Made by a program: the position numbers and the translations under genes. A stretch of 64,000 bases of DNA from Methylobacterium goesingense. Its GTDB lineage: Bacteria > Pseudomonadota > Alphaproteobacteria > Rhizobiales > Beijerinckiaceae. The notes beneath the pieces were generated by a model. That model was given only the letters and a program-made list of their open reading frames with translations. It had not been told where the DNA came from and made no database searches. The stretch is from positions 1-64,000 of the forward strand of contig NZ_BPQL01000023.1 of NCBI RefSeq assembly GCF_022179225.1, read 5' to 3'. How positions within the stretch are numbered: the stretch's first letter is position 1; the number at the start of each line of letters is the position of its first letter. Shown one piece after another: positions 19,589 to 28,607 of this stretch.

Positions 19589-20857
19589 ATGAGTGAACAC
19601 GCCTCTCCGCTGGCTCCGGTCTCCGGTTTCCGGAAGCGCACGCAGGTCGCGATCCTGACGGGCGCGGTCCTGGTCATCGCCGGCGCCCTCTGGCTTCCCG
19701 GAACCCTCGCCGGAACCCCCGCCGGAACCCAGGCCGGGGCGGCGCCGACCAACGCGGCCAATTCGAGCCCGGCACCCAATGCCGATTTCGTCCTCACGCC
19801 GGACCAGCTCGCCGCCGTCACCGTGGCGTCGGTGGAGCAGCACCTGTTTTCCGAGGAGATCAACACCGAGGGCAAGATCGGCGTCGACGAGTACCAGGCC
19901 ACGCCGGTCTTCTCGCCCTATCCGGGGCGCGTGGTCTCCATTTTCGCCCGTACCGGCGAGCGCGTGAAGAAGGGCCAGCGCCTGTTTTCCCTTCAGGCCA
20001 ACGAGATGGTCCAGGCGCAGAACGACTACCTCGCCGCCTTGAACGTCCTGAACAAGGCCCGCTCGCAGCTCGCCCTGTCGCAGGCGGCCGAGAAGCGCCT
20101 GCGCGACCTCTACGAGTCCCGCGTCACCACCTTGCGCGAACTCCAGAACGCCCAGAACGACCTGACCTCGACCACGAACGACGCCCGTACCGCGGAGGTG
20201 GGCCTGGAGGCGGTGCGCAGCCGCCTGCGCATCCTCGGCCTGCGCGACGACGAGGTCGCCAATCTGCAGAAGGGCTCGATCAACCCCGAGACGGCGATCA
20301 ACGCGCCCCTCGATGGCACCATCATCCAGCGCAAGATCGGCCCGGGCCAGTATGTCGGCAGCGGCGGCGGCGATCCCTCCTACATCATCGGCGACCTCTC
20401 CAAGGTCTGGCTCATCGCGCAGCTGCGCGAGCCGGACGCGGCGCGGGTGGATCTCGGCGACCGCATCAAGTTCCGCGTGCTCGCCTTTCCCGAGCGGGTC
20501 TTCGACGGCCAGATCAACTTCATCGGCGCCTCCGTCGATCCGGCGACCCGCCGCATCACCGTGCGGGCCGACATCGACAACACCGAGAACCTCCTGAAGC
20601 CGGAGATGTACGCCAGCGTGCGCATCATCAACGAGCGCGAGACCGTGTCGCCCTCGGTGCCCCGCAGCGCGGTGGTGCTGGAAGGCCCCAAGGCGAGCGT
20701 CTGGGTCCTGGGCGCCGGCAACGTGGTGCAGAGCCGCCGGGTCAGGCCCGGCATCATCGACGGCGGGAACATCGAGATCCTGCAGGGGCTCGCGGTGGGC
20801 GAGCGGGTGATCTCGCGCGGCTCGCTGTTCATCGACCGCATGCTGACGCGAAGCTGA
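19589..20857 (+). CDS. RND efflux periplasmic adaptor (membrane fusion protein)
   Basis: Protein of 422 residues. It has an N-terminal membrane anchor (VAILTGAVLVIAGALWLPG), a lipoyl/barrel-sandwich domain (SPYPGRVVSIFARTGERVKKGQRLFSLQANEM), a long alpha-helical hairpin (about residues 135-215) and the returning lipoyl half (INAPLDGTIIQRKIGPGQYV). A beta-barrel and C-terminal membrane-proximal domain follow. It matches the HlyD/CusB/CzcB class that bridges an inner-membrane RND pump to an outer-membrane channel. It carries no Met-rich copper-binding segment or His-rich tail, so no metal is indicated by this subunit. It is 34 bp upstream of the pump gene, forming one operon. The ribosome-binding site is weak. 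Confidence 0.9.
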   Translation: MSEHASPLAPVSGFRKRTQVAILTGAVLVIAGALWLPGTLAGTPAGTQAGAAPTNAANSSPAPNADFVLTPDQLAAVTVASVEQHLFSEEINTEGKIGVDEYQATPVFSPYPGRVVSIFARTGERVKKGQRLFSLQANEMVQAQNDYLAALNVLNKARSQLALSQAAEKRLRDLYESRVTTLRELQNAQNDLTSTTNDARTAEVGLEAVRSRLRILGLRDDEVANLQKGSINPETAINAPLDGTIIQRKIGPGQYVGSGGGDPSYIIGDLSKVWLIAQLREPDAARVDLGDRIKFRVLAFPERVFDGQINFIGASVDPATRRITVRADIDNTENLLKPEMYASVRIINERETVSPSVPRSAVVLEGPKASVWVLGAGNVVQSRRVRPGIIDGGNIEILQGLAVGERVISRGSLFIDRMLTRS

Positions 20858-20891
20858 TCCGTCAGCGCTCCACCGCGGGGAAACACCCTTC

Positions 20892-23800
20892 ATGAACGGT
20901 CTCGTCGCTCTCGCGCTGCGCCAGCGTGCGCTGGTGGTGCTCGCCTTCGTGCTCCTGCTCGTCTGCGGGCTGGTGGCGTTCCGCACCCTCAACATCGAGG
21001 CCTATCCCGACCCGACCCCGCCGATGATCGACGTGATCACCCAGGCGAACGGGCTCTCGGGCGAGGAGATCGAGCGCTACGTCACCGTGCCGATCGAGGT
21101 CATCACCTCCGGCCTGCCCAACCTGAAGCAGGTGCGCTCCGTCTCCCTCTACGGCCTCTCGGACGTGAAGCTGCAGTTCGGGTTCGAGTTCAGCTATCGC
21201 GAGGCCGAGCAGCAGGTGCTCAATCGCCTCGCCCAGCTCGACGCCCTGCCCAATGGGGCCAAGCCCACCATCTCGCCCGTGAGTCCGATCGGCGAGATCT
21301 TCCGCTACAAGCTCACCGCTCCGGAGGGCTACAGCGTCCTCGACCTCAAATCGCTCCAGGACTGGGTGCTGCGCCGGCGCTTTCGCGCCGTGCCGGGCGT
21401 GATCGACGTGATCGGCTGGGGCGGCAAGACCAAGACCTTCGACATCTCCGTCGATCTCGAGCGCCTCACCGCCTACGGGCTGACCCTCTCGGGCATCGTC
21501 AAGACCCTCAACGACAGCAATCTCAACGTCGGCGGTAACCGGATCAACCTCGGGACCCAGTCCGCCGTGGTGCGCGGCGTCGGCCTGATCCGCTCGACCG
21601 ACGACATCGGCGATACCGTACTGACGCAGTCGGGCGGCGCACCGGTGCTGGTCAAGGACGTCGCCACCGTTACCATCGGACACCAGCCACGCCTCGGCAT
21701 CGCGGGCATGAACGACGACGACGACATCGTGCAGGGCATCGTGCTGATGCGGCGCGGCGAGGAGAGCACGCCCACGATCGAGGCCGTGCAGGCGGAAGTG
21801 TCGCGCATCGAGACCATGGGCCTGCTGCCGCCCGGCGTGCGGATCGAGCGGATCTACGACCGGGCCGACCTCATCGCGGTGACCACCCACACGGTCCTGC
21901 ACAACATGCTGGTCGGCATCGTGCTGATCCTCATCGTGCAGTGGCTCTTCCTCGGCAACCTGCGCAGCGCCCTCATCGTGGTGGCGACGATTCCCTTCGC
22001 GCTGTTCTTCGCCGTCATCATCCTGGTGGTGCGGGGTGAATCGGCCAACCTCCTCTCGGTGGGCGCCCTCGATTTCGGTCTGATCGTCGACGGCACCGTC
22101 ATCATGGTGGAGGCGATCTTCCGTCGCCTGTCCGGCCACGGCGATCCGCCCGGCTATCGGTCTCCCCCCGGCCTGAAGGGCAAGCTCGCCCGGATCGTGG
22201 GAGCGTCGAGCGACGTCAGCCGCTCCATCGTGTTCGCCGCCATCATCATCGTGACGGGCTTCCTGCCGCTCTTCACGCTCACGGGCGTCGAGGGTCACAT
22301 CTTCGGGCCGATGGCGCAGACCTACGCCTACGCCCTGCTCGGCGGACTCATCGCCACCTTCACGGTGACGCCCGTCCTCTCGGCCTACCTGCTGCCGGAC
22401 CACGTCGAGGAGGTCGAGACCATCCTGGTGCGGACCCTGGAGCGGCTCTACCGGCCGGCGATTCGAGCTGCCCTCGGCAACCGCCTCCTCACCCTCGGCC
22501 TGGCGGCGATCCTGACCGTCGGCGTCGGCCTCGCCGGGCGCCAGCTCGGTCTCGAATTCCTGCCCAAGCTCGAGGAGGGCAACCTCTGGCTGCGCGCCAC
22601 CATGCCGGCGACGATCTCGCTGGAAGAGGGCAACCTCTACGTCAACCGCATCCGCCGCATCATCGCGGCGGTGCCGGAGGTGGAGAGCGTGGTCTCGCAG
22701 CACGGCCGCCCGGACGACGGCACGGACGCCGCCGGCTTCTTCAACGGCGAATTCTTCGCCCCCCTCAGGCCGACGGAGAAGTGGCGCCCCGGGGTGACCA
22801 AGGAGCGGATGCTCGGCGACCTTCTCGACAAGCTGCGCGTGGAGTTCCCCGGCGTCGAGTTCAACGTCTCTCAGTACCTCCAGGACAACGTCGCGGAGGC
22901 GGTCTCGGGCATCAAGGGCGAGAACTCCTTCAAGGTGTTCGGGCCCGACCTCGAAACCCTGACGGAGGTCGCCAACCGCGTGGAGGCGAGTCTTCGAAAG
23001 GTGCCCGGCGTCACCGATCTCGGCGTCTTCACCTCGCTCGGACAGCCGACGGTGCAGATCGACGTCGACCGCGTCCGCGCGGCCCGCTACGGCCTCACCC
23101 CAGGCGACATCAACGCGACGGTCCGCACCGCCATCGGCGGCGACAGCGCCGGAGACCTCTACGACAGCGGCTCGGACCGCCACTACCCCATCGTCATCCG
23201 CCTCGCCGAGCAGTTCCGGCAGAGCATGGCCTCGATCCGTGGCCTGCGCATCTCGGGGCAAGGCCCGGGCGGTGTCCTGATGCAGGTGCCTCTCAGCGAG
23301 GTCGCCCAGGTCGCCCTGGTCTCCGGGCCGGCCTACATCTACCGGGAGGGGCAGGAGCGCTACTTGCCGGTGAAGTTCAGCGTGCGCGACCGCGACCTCG
23401 GCAGCGCGATCCTGGAGGCGCGCGCGCGCGTGGCCAACGAGGTCAGCCTGCCGCGCGGCTACCGCCTCGAACTCGTGGGCGAGTTCAACAACATGCAGGG
23501 TGCGCTGGCGCGCCTCTCCGTGACGGTGCCGATCGCGATCGGCCTCATCGCGATCCTGCTCTTCGTGAATTTCGGCTCCATCACCGACATGCTGCTGGCG
23601 CTGAGCGTCATTCCCATGGCGGTGGCGGGCGGCGTGCTCGCCCTCGTCCTCACCGAGACGCCTTTCAGCGTCTCCGCCGCCATCGGCTTCATCGCGCTCC
23701 TCGGCATCGCGGTGATGGACGGGATCATCGTGCTCTCGCACTACAACGGCCTCATCGCCGAGGGCGAGGAGCGCATGCGCGCGATGATGCGCACCTGCCT

Positions 23801-24059
23801 GACCCAGATGCGCCCGGTGGTGATGACCTGCGTGGTGGCCGGCGTGGGCCTGTTGCCGGCGGCCTTCTCCAACGGCGTCGGCTCGCAGGTGCAGAAGCCG
23901 CTGGCGCTGGTGGTCGTCGGTGGAATGAGCCTGGCGCCGCTGCTCATCCTCCTCATCCTGCCGGTCCTGATCGTCACCCTGTCCCGGCGTCGCCCGGAGC
24001 CGCTGGCGGACGGGGACGGCGCCGTCGAGGCGCATGCGCCGGTGCAGGCAACGGTCTGA
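20892..24059 (+). CDS. RND efflux pump, heavy-metal (CzcA/HME) type
   Basis: Inner-membrane proton-driven pump of 1055 residues with the standard 12 helices and two large periplasmic loops. Helix 4 carries GALDFGLIVDGTVIMVEA, the HME-family signature with both intramembrane Asp residues used for proton transfer; HAE drug pumps have a different motif. NIEAYPDPTPPMIDVIT near the N-terminus and the LGIAVMDGIIVLSHY helix in the second half also fit CzcA/CnrA/NccA-like pumps. The copper-specific CusA helix-4 variant is not seen, which favours Zn/Co/Ni/Cd over Cu/Ag. It follows its adaptor directly. No TolC/CzcC-type outer-membrane channel or regulator is in the window. Confidence 0.9.
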   Translation: MNGLVALALRQRALVVLAFVLLLVCGLVAFRTLNIEAYPDPTPPMIDVITQANGLSGEEIERYVTVPIEVITSGLPNLKQVRSVSLYGLSDVKLQFGFEFSYREAEQQVLNRLAQLDALPNGAKPTISPVSPIGEIFRYKLTAPEGYSVLDLKSLQDWVLRRRFRAVPGVIDVIGWGGKTKTFDISVDLERLTAYGLTLSGIVKTLNDSNLNVGGNRINLGTQSAVVRGVGLIRSTDDIGDTVLTQSGGAPVLVKDVATVTIGHQPRLGIAGMNDDDDIVQGIVLMRRGEESTPTIEAVQAEVSRIETMGLLPPGVRIERIYDRADLIAVTTHTVLHNMLVGIVLILIVQWLFLGNLRSALIVVATIPFALFFAVIILVVRGESANLLSVGALDFGLIVDGTVIMVEAIFRRLSGHGDPPGYRSPPGLKGKLARIVGASSDVSRSIVFAAIIIVTGFLPLFTLTGVEGHIFGPMAQTYAYALLGGLIATFTVTPVLSAYLLPDHVEEVETILVRTLERLYRPAIRAALGNRLLTLGLAAILTVGVGLAGRQLGLEFLPKLEEGNLWLRATMPATISLEEGNLYVNRIRRIIAAVPEVESVVSQHGRPDDGTDAAGFFNGEFFAPLRPTEKWRPGVTKERMLGDLLDKLRVEFPGVEFNVSQYLQDNVAEAVSGIKGENSFKVFGPDLETLTEVANRVEASLRKVPGVTDLGVFTSLGQPTVQIDVDRVRAARYGLTPGDINATVRTAIGGDSAGDLYDSGSDRHYPIVIRLAEQFRQSMASIRGLRISGQGPGGVLMQVPLSEVAQVALVSGPAYIYREGQERYLPVKFSVRDRDLGSAILEARARVANEVSLPRGYRLELVGEFNNMQGALARLSVTVPIAIGLIAILLFVNFGSITDMLLALSVIPMAVAGGVLALVLTETPFSVSAAIGFIALLGIAVMDGIIVLSHYNGLIAEGEERMRAMMRTCLTQMRPVVMTCVVAGVGLLPAAFSNGVGSQVQKPLALVVVGGMSLAPLLILLILPVLIVTLSRRRPEPLADGDGAVEAHAPVQATV

Positions 24060-24065
24060 GGACGT

Positions 24066-25061
24066 TCAGGCCCGCGCGTCGTCGAGCACCGCCTCCCACA
24101 GGATGGCGGCCCGATCCCAGGTCAGCGCCGTGCGTTGCAGGAGCGCCCCGGCGCTGAGAGCGGACCAGACCGCGTCATTGCCGGCCACCTGAACGATCGC
24201 CTCGGCCAGATCGCGGTCGGTCGGGGCGATCAGGCCGTTGACCCCGTGCTGCACGCGCTCGGACAGGGCGCCGATGCCGGCGGTGATGACCGGCAGGCCC
24301 ATCGCCTGCGCCTCGGCCGCCGCGAGGCAGAAAGTCTCGTCCACCGAGCCCGGGCAGACCATCGCGCGCGCCCGGGCGTAGAAGGCCGCCAGCGCGGCGG
24401 CGCCGACGCGGGGATGGAAGACCACTGGCCCTCCGGTGTCGGTCGAGGCCGGGTAATCCGAGCCGAAGACGTGCAGCCGCGCCCCGGTCGCGGCGATCGC
24501 CGGCACCGTGCGCCAGAGTGTCAGGACGCGCTCCAGCCCGCGTTGGGGCTGAGAGGCGTAGACGAAGTCGCGGCCGGTCCCGCGCGTCGGTTCGGGCTCC
24601 CGGAAGGCCGGCGCGATCCCGTGCGGAATCACCCGGCGGCGGCGATAGGCGAAGACCGGGGACATGGATGCGGCCGCGATGCTGCCGACGAAGACCGCGT
24701 CCGGGCGCAGGGCCAGGATCGGCAGCAGGTAGCGCTTCCGGAAGGCCTTCTCCAGGTTGATCGGGTTGTGCACCCAGACGATCCGGCGCGCATCGGGGAA
24801 GTCGCGCAGCGGCCGTGGGTCGTTGCTGGTCACGACCGCATCGGCGGGGTGCCGCCCCGCCTCGGCCAGGGGGACGTTCAGGACCCCGTCCCGCTCCACG
24901 CTGCCCGTGCGGCGGGTGGCGAGGGTGACAGCCCAGCCCCGCCGCGCGAGGGCGCGGGCCAGGGCAATGTTGGTGCTCTCGATGCCGCCGAGCCCGACCG
25001 TGGCCGGCGTGTCGATGCCGAATTCCACGCGGGTCGCGCAGATGAACGTGGCCCGGCGCAT
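24066..25061 (-). CDS. glycosyltransferase family 4 (GT-B fold)
   Basis: Protein of 331 residues. The N-terminal Rossmann half contains GLGGIESTNIALARALARRGW, the acceptor-side glycine loop. The C-terminal half has VYASQPQRGLERVL and the nucleotide-sugar motif VCPGSVDETFCLAAAEAQAMGLPVI, which corresponds to the EX7E motif (E..FCLAAAE) of GT4 enzymes. It likely transfers a sugar to a surface polysaccharide or glycolipid on the cytosolic side of the membrane. The AGGAGGAGC site 5 bp upstream of the ATG at 25061 fixes the start. It lies 43 bp downstream of a second glycosyltransferase gene and forms a pair with it. The 3' end converges closely with the RND pump (6 bp apart). Confidence 0.88.
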   Translation of the reverse strand: MRRATFICATRVEFGIDTPATVGLGGIESTNIALARALARRGWAVTLATRRTGSVERDGVLNVPLAEAGRHPADAVVTSNDPRPLRDFPDARRIVWVHNPINLEKAFRKRYLLPILALRPDAVFVGSIAAASMSPVFAYRRRRVIPHGIAPAFREPEPTRGTGRDFVYASQPQRGLERVLTLWRTVPAIAATGARLHVFGSDYPASTDTGGPVVFHPRVGAAALAAFYARARAMVCPGSVDETFCLAAAEAQAMGLPVITAGIGALSERVQHGVNGLIAPTDRDLAEAIVQVAGNDAVWSALSAGALLQRTALTWDRAAILWEAVLDDARA

Positions 25062-25104
25062 CCGGCTCCTCCTGGCGTTCCGCTCGACTTGATGAGGTCC
25101 CGGC

Positions 25105-25929
25105 TCAGACGCCGAGTTCCCGGCGGCGCTGCCCGAGCCAGGACGCGGGCGCGGGCGGCGCGCTCTGGCCGATCGACCAGAGCTTGCCGCGCCAGGCATG
25201 GACCGCCACCGTCTCGGCGGTGATCCGGGCACGGGCCTGGGCGTCGTCCGGTTGCGTCAGCAGATGGGCCTCGTCGTCGTCGAGGGGATAGAAAGCCGGT
25301 TTGGCCCGCGCGTGCTGCGTCAGGCCGAGCCGGCGGATGAAGTAGGTCAGCGCCCGGGGACCGATCGCCAGCCGTTCGGGCTGGATCGGGAAACGCCGGC
25401 CGGCCAGGATCTCGAGGCTCCGCTTCACGCGGATATGCCCCGTGGCCCAGGGCGTCCGGATCGGCACGCGGGTGATCGCGTCCCAGTAGCGCGCGAGCAG
25501 CTCCGACTGCGCTGGCGCGTGCAGGATGGCGTTGTTGATCCGGTTCGGGTTGAGCCAGCCGAAGACGTAGTCGCCCCCCTCCGTATCGGTCCGCAGCGGC
25601 TGGCGGAAGACGAAGTCGAGGTCCGACCAGATGCCGCGCCCGTTCCGTAGCAGGGCGAGCCGCACGTAGTCCGTGTAGAATGCGTAGGACCGGCGGGCGC
25701 GGTACAGGTCCGCCATCGGGTTGGGGCCGAGGATTTCGCGGACGTCATGCACGCTGCCGGGCAGGCCCTGCCCGCGCAGGTCGGAGACGGTGTGGGTATA
25801 GATCCGCAACTCGTGGCCGGCGGCGGCGATGGAGGCCGCGCTGAGCCGTTCGAGCCAGCTGACCGGCCCCTCCCAGTACGTCACGATGGGCGACAGCGGC
25901 GCGGGCGGGCGATGCGGGGGGGCGTGCAT
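25105..25929 (-). CDS. glycosyltransferase with DXD motif (GT32/capsular type)
   Basis: Protein of 274 residues. The segment ARRSYAFYTDYVRLALLRNGRG followed by IWSDLDFVF carries the DXD metal/nucleotide-sugar motif in the context typical of TcdA/Och1-like GT32 enzymes. Further conserved-looking parts are YVFGWLNPNRINNAIL and the C-terminal AVHAWRGKLWS. It is probably a cytosolic enzyme acting on surface glycans. The ATG at 25929 is chosen; a GTG six codons earlier is possible. It is transcribed into the GT4 gene. The function is predicted from fold motifs only, and donor and acceptor are unknown. Confidence 0.82.
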   Translation of the reverse strand: MHAPPHRPPAPLSPIVTYWEGPVSWLERLSAASIAAAGHELRIYTHTVSDLRGQGLPGSVHDVREILGPNPMADLYRARRSYAFYTDYVRLALLRNGRGIWSDLDFVFRQPLRTDTEGGDYVFGWLNPNRINNAILHAPAQSELLARYWDAITRVPIRTPWATGHIRVKRSLEILAGRRFPIQPERLAIGPRALTYFIRRLGLTQHARAKPAFYPLDDDEAHLLTQPDDAQARARITAETVAVHAWRGKLWSIGQSAPPAPASWLGQRRRELGV

Positions 25930-26052
25930 GTCGGGGGGCCGGGCCACGGGAACGCTGCGTGCGAGCGCTCCTCTATCGCGCGCCCCGCGGAGTGGCCACC
26001 GCTAAATCCCCGCCGCCCCGCCCCGCCCGTCGCGCCAGCGCTTCGCGGGGGC

Positions 26053-27249
26053 TCACGCCAGCAGGCGGGCGCGGCGTCCGAGCCGGAGTGTCGCGGCGGC
26101 GCCCGCGAACATCGCGAGGCCGAACACCCAGCCGGAGACCGCGCCGGCCATGATGCCGGAGAGCAGCGTGCCGACGCTGCATCCGAGCCCCGTCATGGCG
26201 CCCCAGCCCAGCAGGATGCCGCCCACGACGCCGCGCAGGGCCTGGCCCCGCGTCGGGCGGGAAGGCCGGAACTGACCGGCCGCGAGGGCGGCGGCGAACG
26301 CGGCCAGCACGAGGCCGCCGATGAAAAGGCCGTTGGGCGTCAGCAGGGCGTCGCGCACGGCCGTGGCGCAGCCCCGGAAGCCGTCGAGACCTTCGAGCCG
26401 GTCCGGCAGCAGGCCGAGGCCTGCCGCCGCCTGCCGGGTCCGCCCGCCGATCTCCGCCGTGACCCCGAGTGGCCCGATCCGCAGATAGGCCAGCATCGCG
26501 AGGGCGCCGACGGCGAGGCCACCGAGCCAGACCGGCCAGCGGTCGACGAAGACGGCCTGCCAGGGCGTGACGGAGGCCGGCGCCGGGGCACGGGCGGGCA
26601 GGCGGCGCAGGAGCGCCAGGGCGAGGACGCCAAGGAGCGCGAGGGCGACGAAGAGGCTTCCGCCATAGCCGAGATGGCGCGGGAGCCAGAGGACTGGCGC
26701 CTCCGAGACGCTCGCGAGGTAGAGCGGGTTCCAGGTGGCGAACCCAAGCGCGAAGCCGAAGCCCGTGCCGAGGAGAGCGAAGGGCGCGGTCGGCGAGCCC
26801 TCGCCGAGGCGGTAGAGATGCGCGCTGATGCACGAGCCGGACACAGCCATGCCGCCCCCGAACACGGCGCCCGCGAGGGCCAGCACCGGCCCGACCGGTC
26901 CGATATGGGCATCCGGCGGCAGCCGCGCCCCAGACGGGTCGGGCATCCAGGCCCCGAGGATCATGGCGTAACCCGCCATACCCGCCGCCAGGGCGGCGAG
27001 GATGCCGAGCATCCCGCGTGGATCGCCCCCGACCAGGAAGTCCCGCCACTGGCAGTAGAAGCAGAACCGGCTGCGCTGGAGCACGAAGCCGAACAGCGCC
27101 CCGAAGATCAGCGACAGGGACAGGCGGGCGCCGTTCGGCTCCTCGGCGAGGCGATGCGCCGCCCAGGCCAGTCCCGCCGTGACGGCGAGCGCCGCGCCCA
27201 AGCGCGCCGGAAGGCCCCAGCGTTCCCGCATTCGCACAGGCACCGGCAT
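26053..27249 (-). CDS. YeeE/YedE family (TsuA-like) sulfur-compound transporter
   Basis: Polytopic inner-membrane protein of 398 residues with about 10-12 helices. Three conserved cysteine motifs of the YeeE/YedE (DUF395) family are visible: RFCFYCQWRDFLVGGD, SGSCISAHLYRLGEG and GLGCSVGTLLSGIM. TsuA, a family member, imports thiosulfate by relaying it between such cysteines, so a similar substrate is plausible. It lies about 100 bp downstream of a secreted rhodanese on the same strand, which supports a sulfur role. The start is uncertain: ATG at 27249 is used, ATG at 27231 is possible and longer GTG starts exist. Confidence 0.85.
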   Translation of the reverse strand: MPVPVRMRERWGLPARLGAALAVTAGLAWAAHRLAEEPNGARLSLSLIFGALFGFVLQRSRFCFYCQWRDFLVGGDPRGMLGILAALAAGMAGYAMILGAWMPDPSGARLPPDAHIGPVGPVLALAGAVFGGGMAVSGSCISAHLYRLGEGSPTAPFALLGTGFGFALGFATWNPLYLASVSEAPVLWLPRHLGYGGSLFVALALLGVLALALLRRLPARAPAPASVTPWQAVFVDRWPVWLGGLAVGALAMLAYLRIGPLGVTAEIGGRTRQAAAGLGLLPDRLEGLDGFRGCATAVRDALLTPNGLFIGGLVLAAFAAALAAGQFRPSRPTRGQALRGVVGGILLGWGAMTGLGCSVGTLLSGIMAGAVSGWVFGLAMFAGAAATLRLGRRARLLA

Positions 27250-27349
27250 GCGCGTGGCCGCCGTGCTCACCGCTGTACAGCCGGACGGCTGGCCGCGGGT
27301 GCCGGGTTCACCGACGTCCTGCACCTCTGCGCGCCCACTCGTATCCAGC

Positions 27350-28300
27350 TCACTTGCCGCCCCAGACGGTGCCGGCGAGGTTCACCACCGGCACGCCCAC
27401 CGTGTTGCCGTATTCCGTCCAGGAGCCGTCGTAGTTGCGCACCGGATAGCCGAGGATGCGGCTGAGCACGAACCAGGAATGGCTGGAGCGCTCGCCGATT
27501 CGGCAGGAGGTGATGACGGGCTTCGACCCGTCGATGCCGGCGGCCGCGTAGAGGGCCTTCAACTCGGCTGGCGACTTGATCGTCCCGTCCGGGTTCACCG
27601 CCTTGCCCCACGGCACGTTGACCGATCCGGGGATGTGGCCGGCGCGGATCGCCAGCTCGGGCACGCCGGCCGGCGCGATCACCTTGCCGCTGAACTCATC
27701 GGGCGAGCGGATGTCGAGGATCTGCTCGTCCTGCTCCTTGCGGGCGACGGCCAGTACGTCCGAGAGGCGGGCGCGCAGGGCCGGCGAGGCCGGGGACGCC
27801 TCGAAGCGCGAGGCCGCCACCTCCGTGCTCCGCGTGTCGAGGGGGCGCTTCTCGGCCTCCCACTTCCTGCGCCCGCCATCCAGCAGCTTGACGTTGTCCA
27901 CGAGGCCGTACTGCGCGAACACCCAGGCGCCCCAAGCCGCGAACCAGTTGTTGTTGTCGCCGTAGAGCACCACGGTGGTGTCGCGGTCGATGCCGAGGCG
28001 CCGCACCAGGGCCGCGAACTTGTCCGGCCCGGCGATGTCGCGGCTGACGGTCTCCACGAGGTCGGTGTGCCATGCGACGTTCTGGGCTCCGGGGATGTGC
28101 CCGCGCTCGAACTGACCCGGCTCGACGCTGACCTCGACGATGCGTAACCCCCTGGCATCGAGGTTCTTCTCTAGCCACGCGGTGCTGACGAGGGGGCCGG
28201 CCGCCGCCTGGCGCGCCGCGACGGGCTCCTGCGCGCGAACGGCGGCGGGCGTGAGCACGGCGAGGGCAAGGGCGAGCAAGCGGATCGATGTTTTCGGCAC
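27350..28300 (-). CDS. secreted tandem-rhodanese sulfurtransferase
   Basis: Periplasmic protein of 316 residues. A signal peptide (SIRLLALALAVLTPAAVRAQ) is followed by two rhodanese domains (about 40-170 and 180-305). The N-terminal domain has the inactive-type loop, while the C-terminal domain carries the active loop ITSCRIGERSSHSWF with the catalytic Cys, as in SseA/RhdA enzymes. It would transfer sulfane sulfur from thiosulfate or a persulfide to a thiol or cyanide. The start is a GTG at 28300 preceded by CGGAG; longer frames upstream would place the signal peptide internally. It is likely in one operon with the YeeE/YedE transporter downstream. A strong hairpin sits in its upstream leader. 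Confidence 0.88.
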   Translation of the reverse strand: MPKTSIRLLALALAVLTPAAVRAQEPVAARQAAAGPLVSTAWLEKNLDARGLRIVEVSVEPGQFERGHIPGAQNVAWHTDLVETVSRDIAGPDKFAALVRRLGIDRDTTVVLYGDNNNWFAAWGAWVFAQYGLVDNVKLLDGGRRKWEAEKRPLDTRSTEVAASRFEASPASPALRARLSDVLAVARKEQDEQILDIRSPDEFSGKVIAPAGVPELAIRAGHIPGSVNVPWGKAVNPDGTIKSPAELKALYAAAGIDGSKPVITSCRIGERSSHSWFVLSRILGYPVRNYDGSWTEYGNTVGVPVVNLAGTVWGGK

Positions 28301-28607
28301 GGGGACACTCCGGTCGTGCGGGCGCGATCCCGGGCGCGGCCAAGCGTGCACGGACAGATCACCCCGGGGGATGCAGGCGGTTCGGCGCGCCTCGACACCG
28401 GCCCGGCAGCGCCCCATCGAAGGGGCGCTGCCGGGCGTCGCGAAAGCGGCGCGCCGGGAGCGATTGTTCTGTGGGCCAGGCCATCAAGTCAATGAAACGC
28501 CATTCCGTATTGGTCTCGACTTGTAAAACGGCGTTCCGCCGCGAGACCTGATAGGATGGAGGATTATCTTATGCTTTCCGAACGTGGCGGCCGCCGACGC
28601 GGATGCG
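28301..28607. other. intergenic region upstream of the rhodanese gene
   Basis: This 307-bp gap separates the GT-C-like membrane protein gene from the rhodanese gene, both on the minus strand. It contains a perfect 15-bp stem-loop (listed separately). To its right is a lower-GC stretch (about 28460-28580) with partial repeats such as AACGCCATTCCG / AACGGCGTTCCG, likely the rhodanese promoter. No gene is supported. Confidence 0.5.
28401..28436 (-). terminator. perfect 15-bp stem-loop
   Basis: GCCCGGCAGCGCCCC and GGGGCGCTGCCGGGC pair perfectly around an ATCGAA loop. It lies between the stop of the upstream minus-strand gene and the start of the rhodanese gene. No T-tract follows in either direction, so it is either a rho-assisted terminator or an mRNA leader structure about 100 nt before the rhodanese start. 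Confidence 0.5.

Noticed and set aside
20862..24035. 1057-codon open frame opposite the RND pump
   Set aside because: Same shadow pattern; the RND pump motifs are clear on the plus strand.
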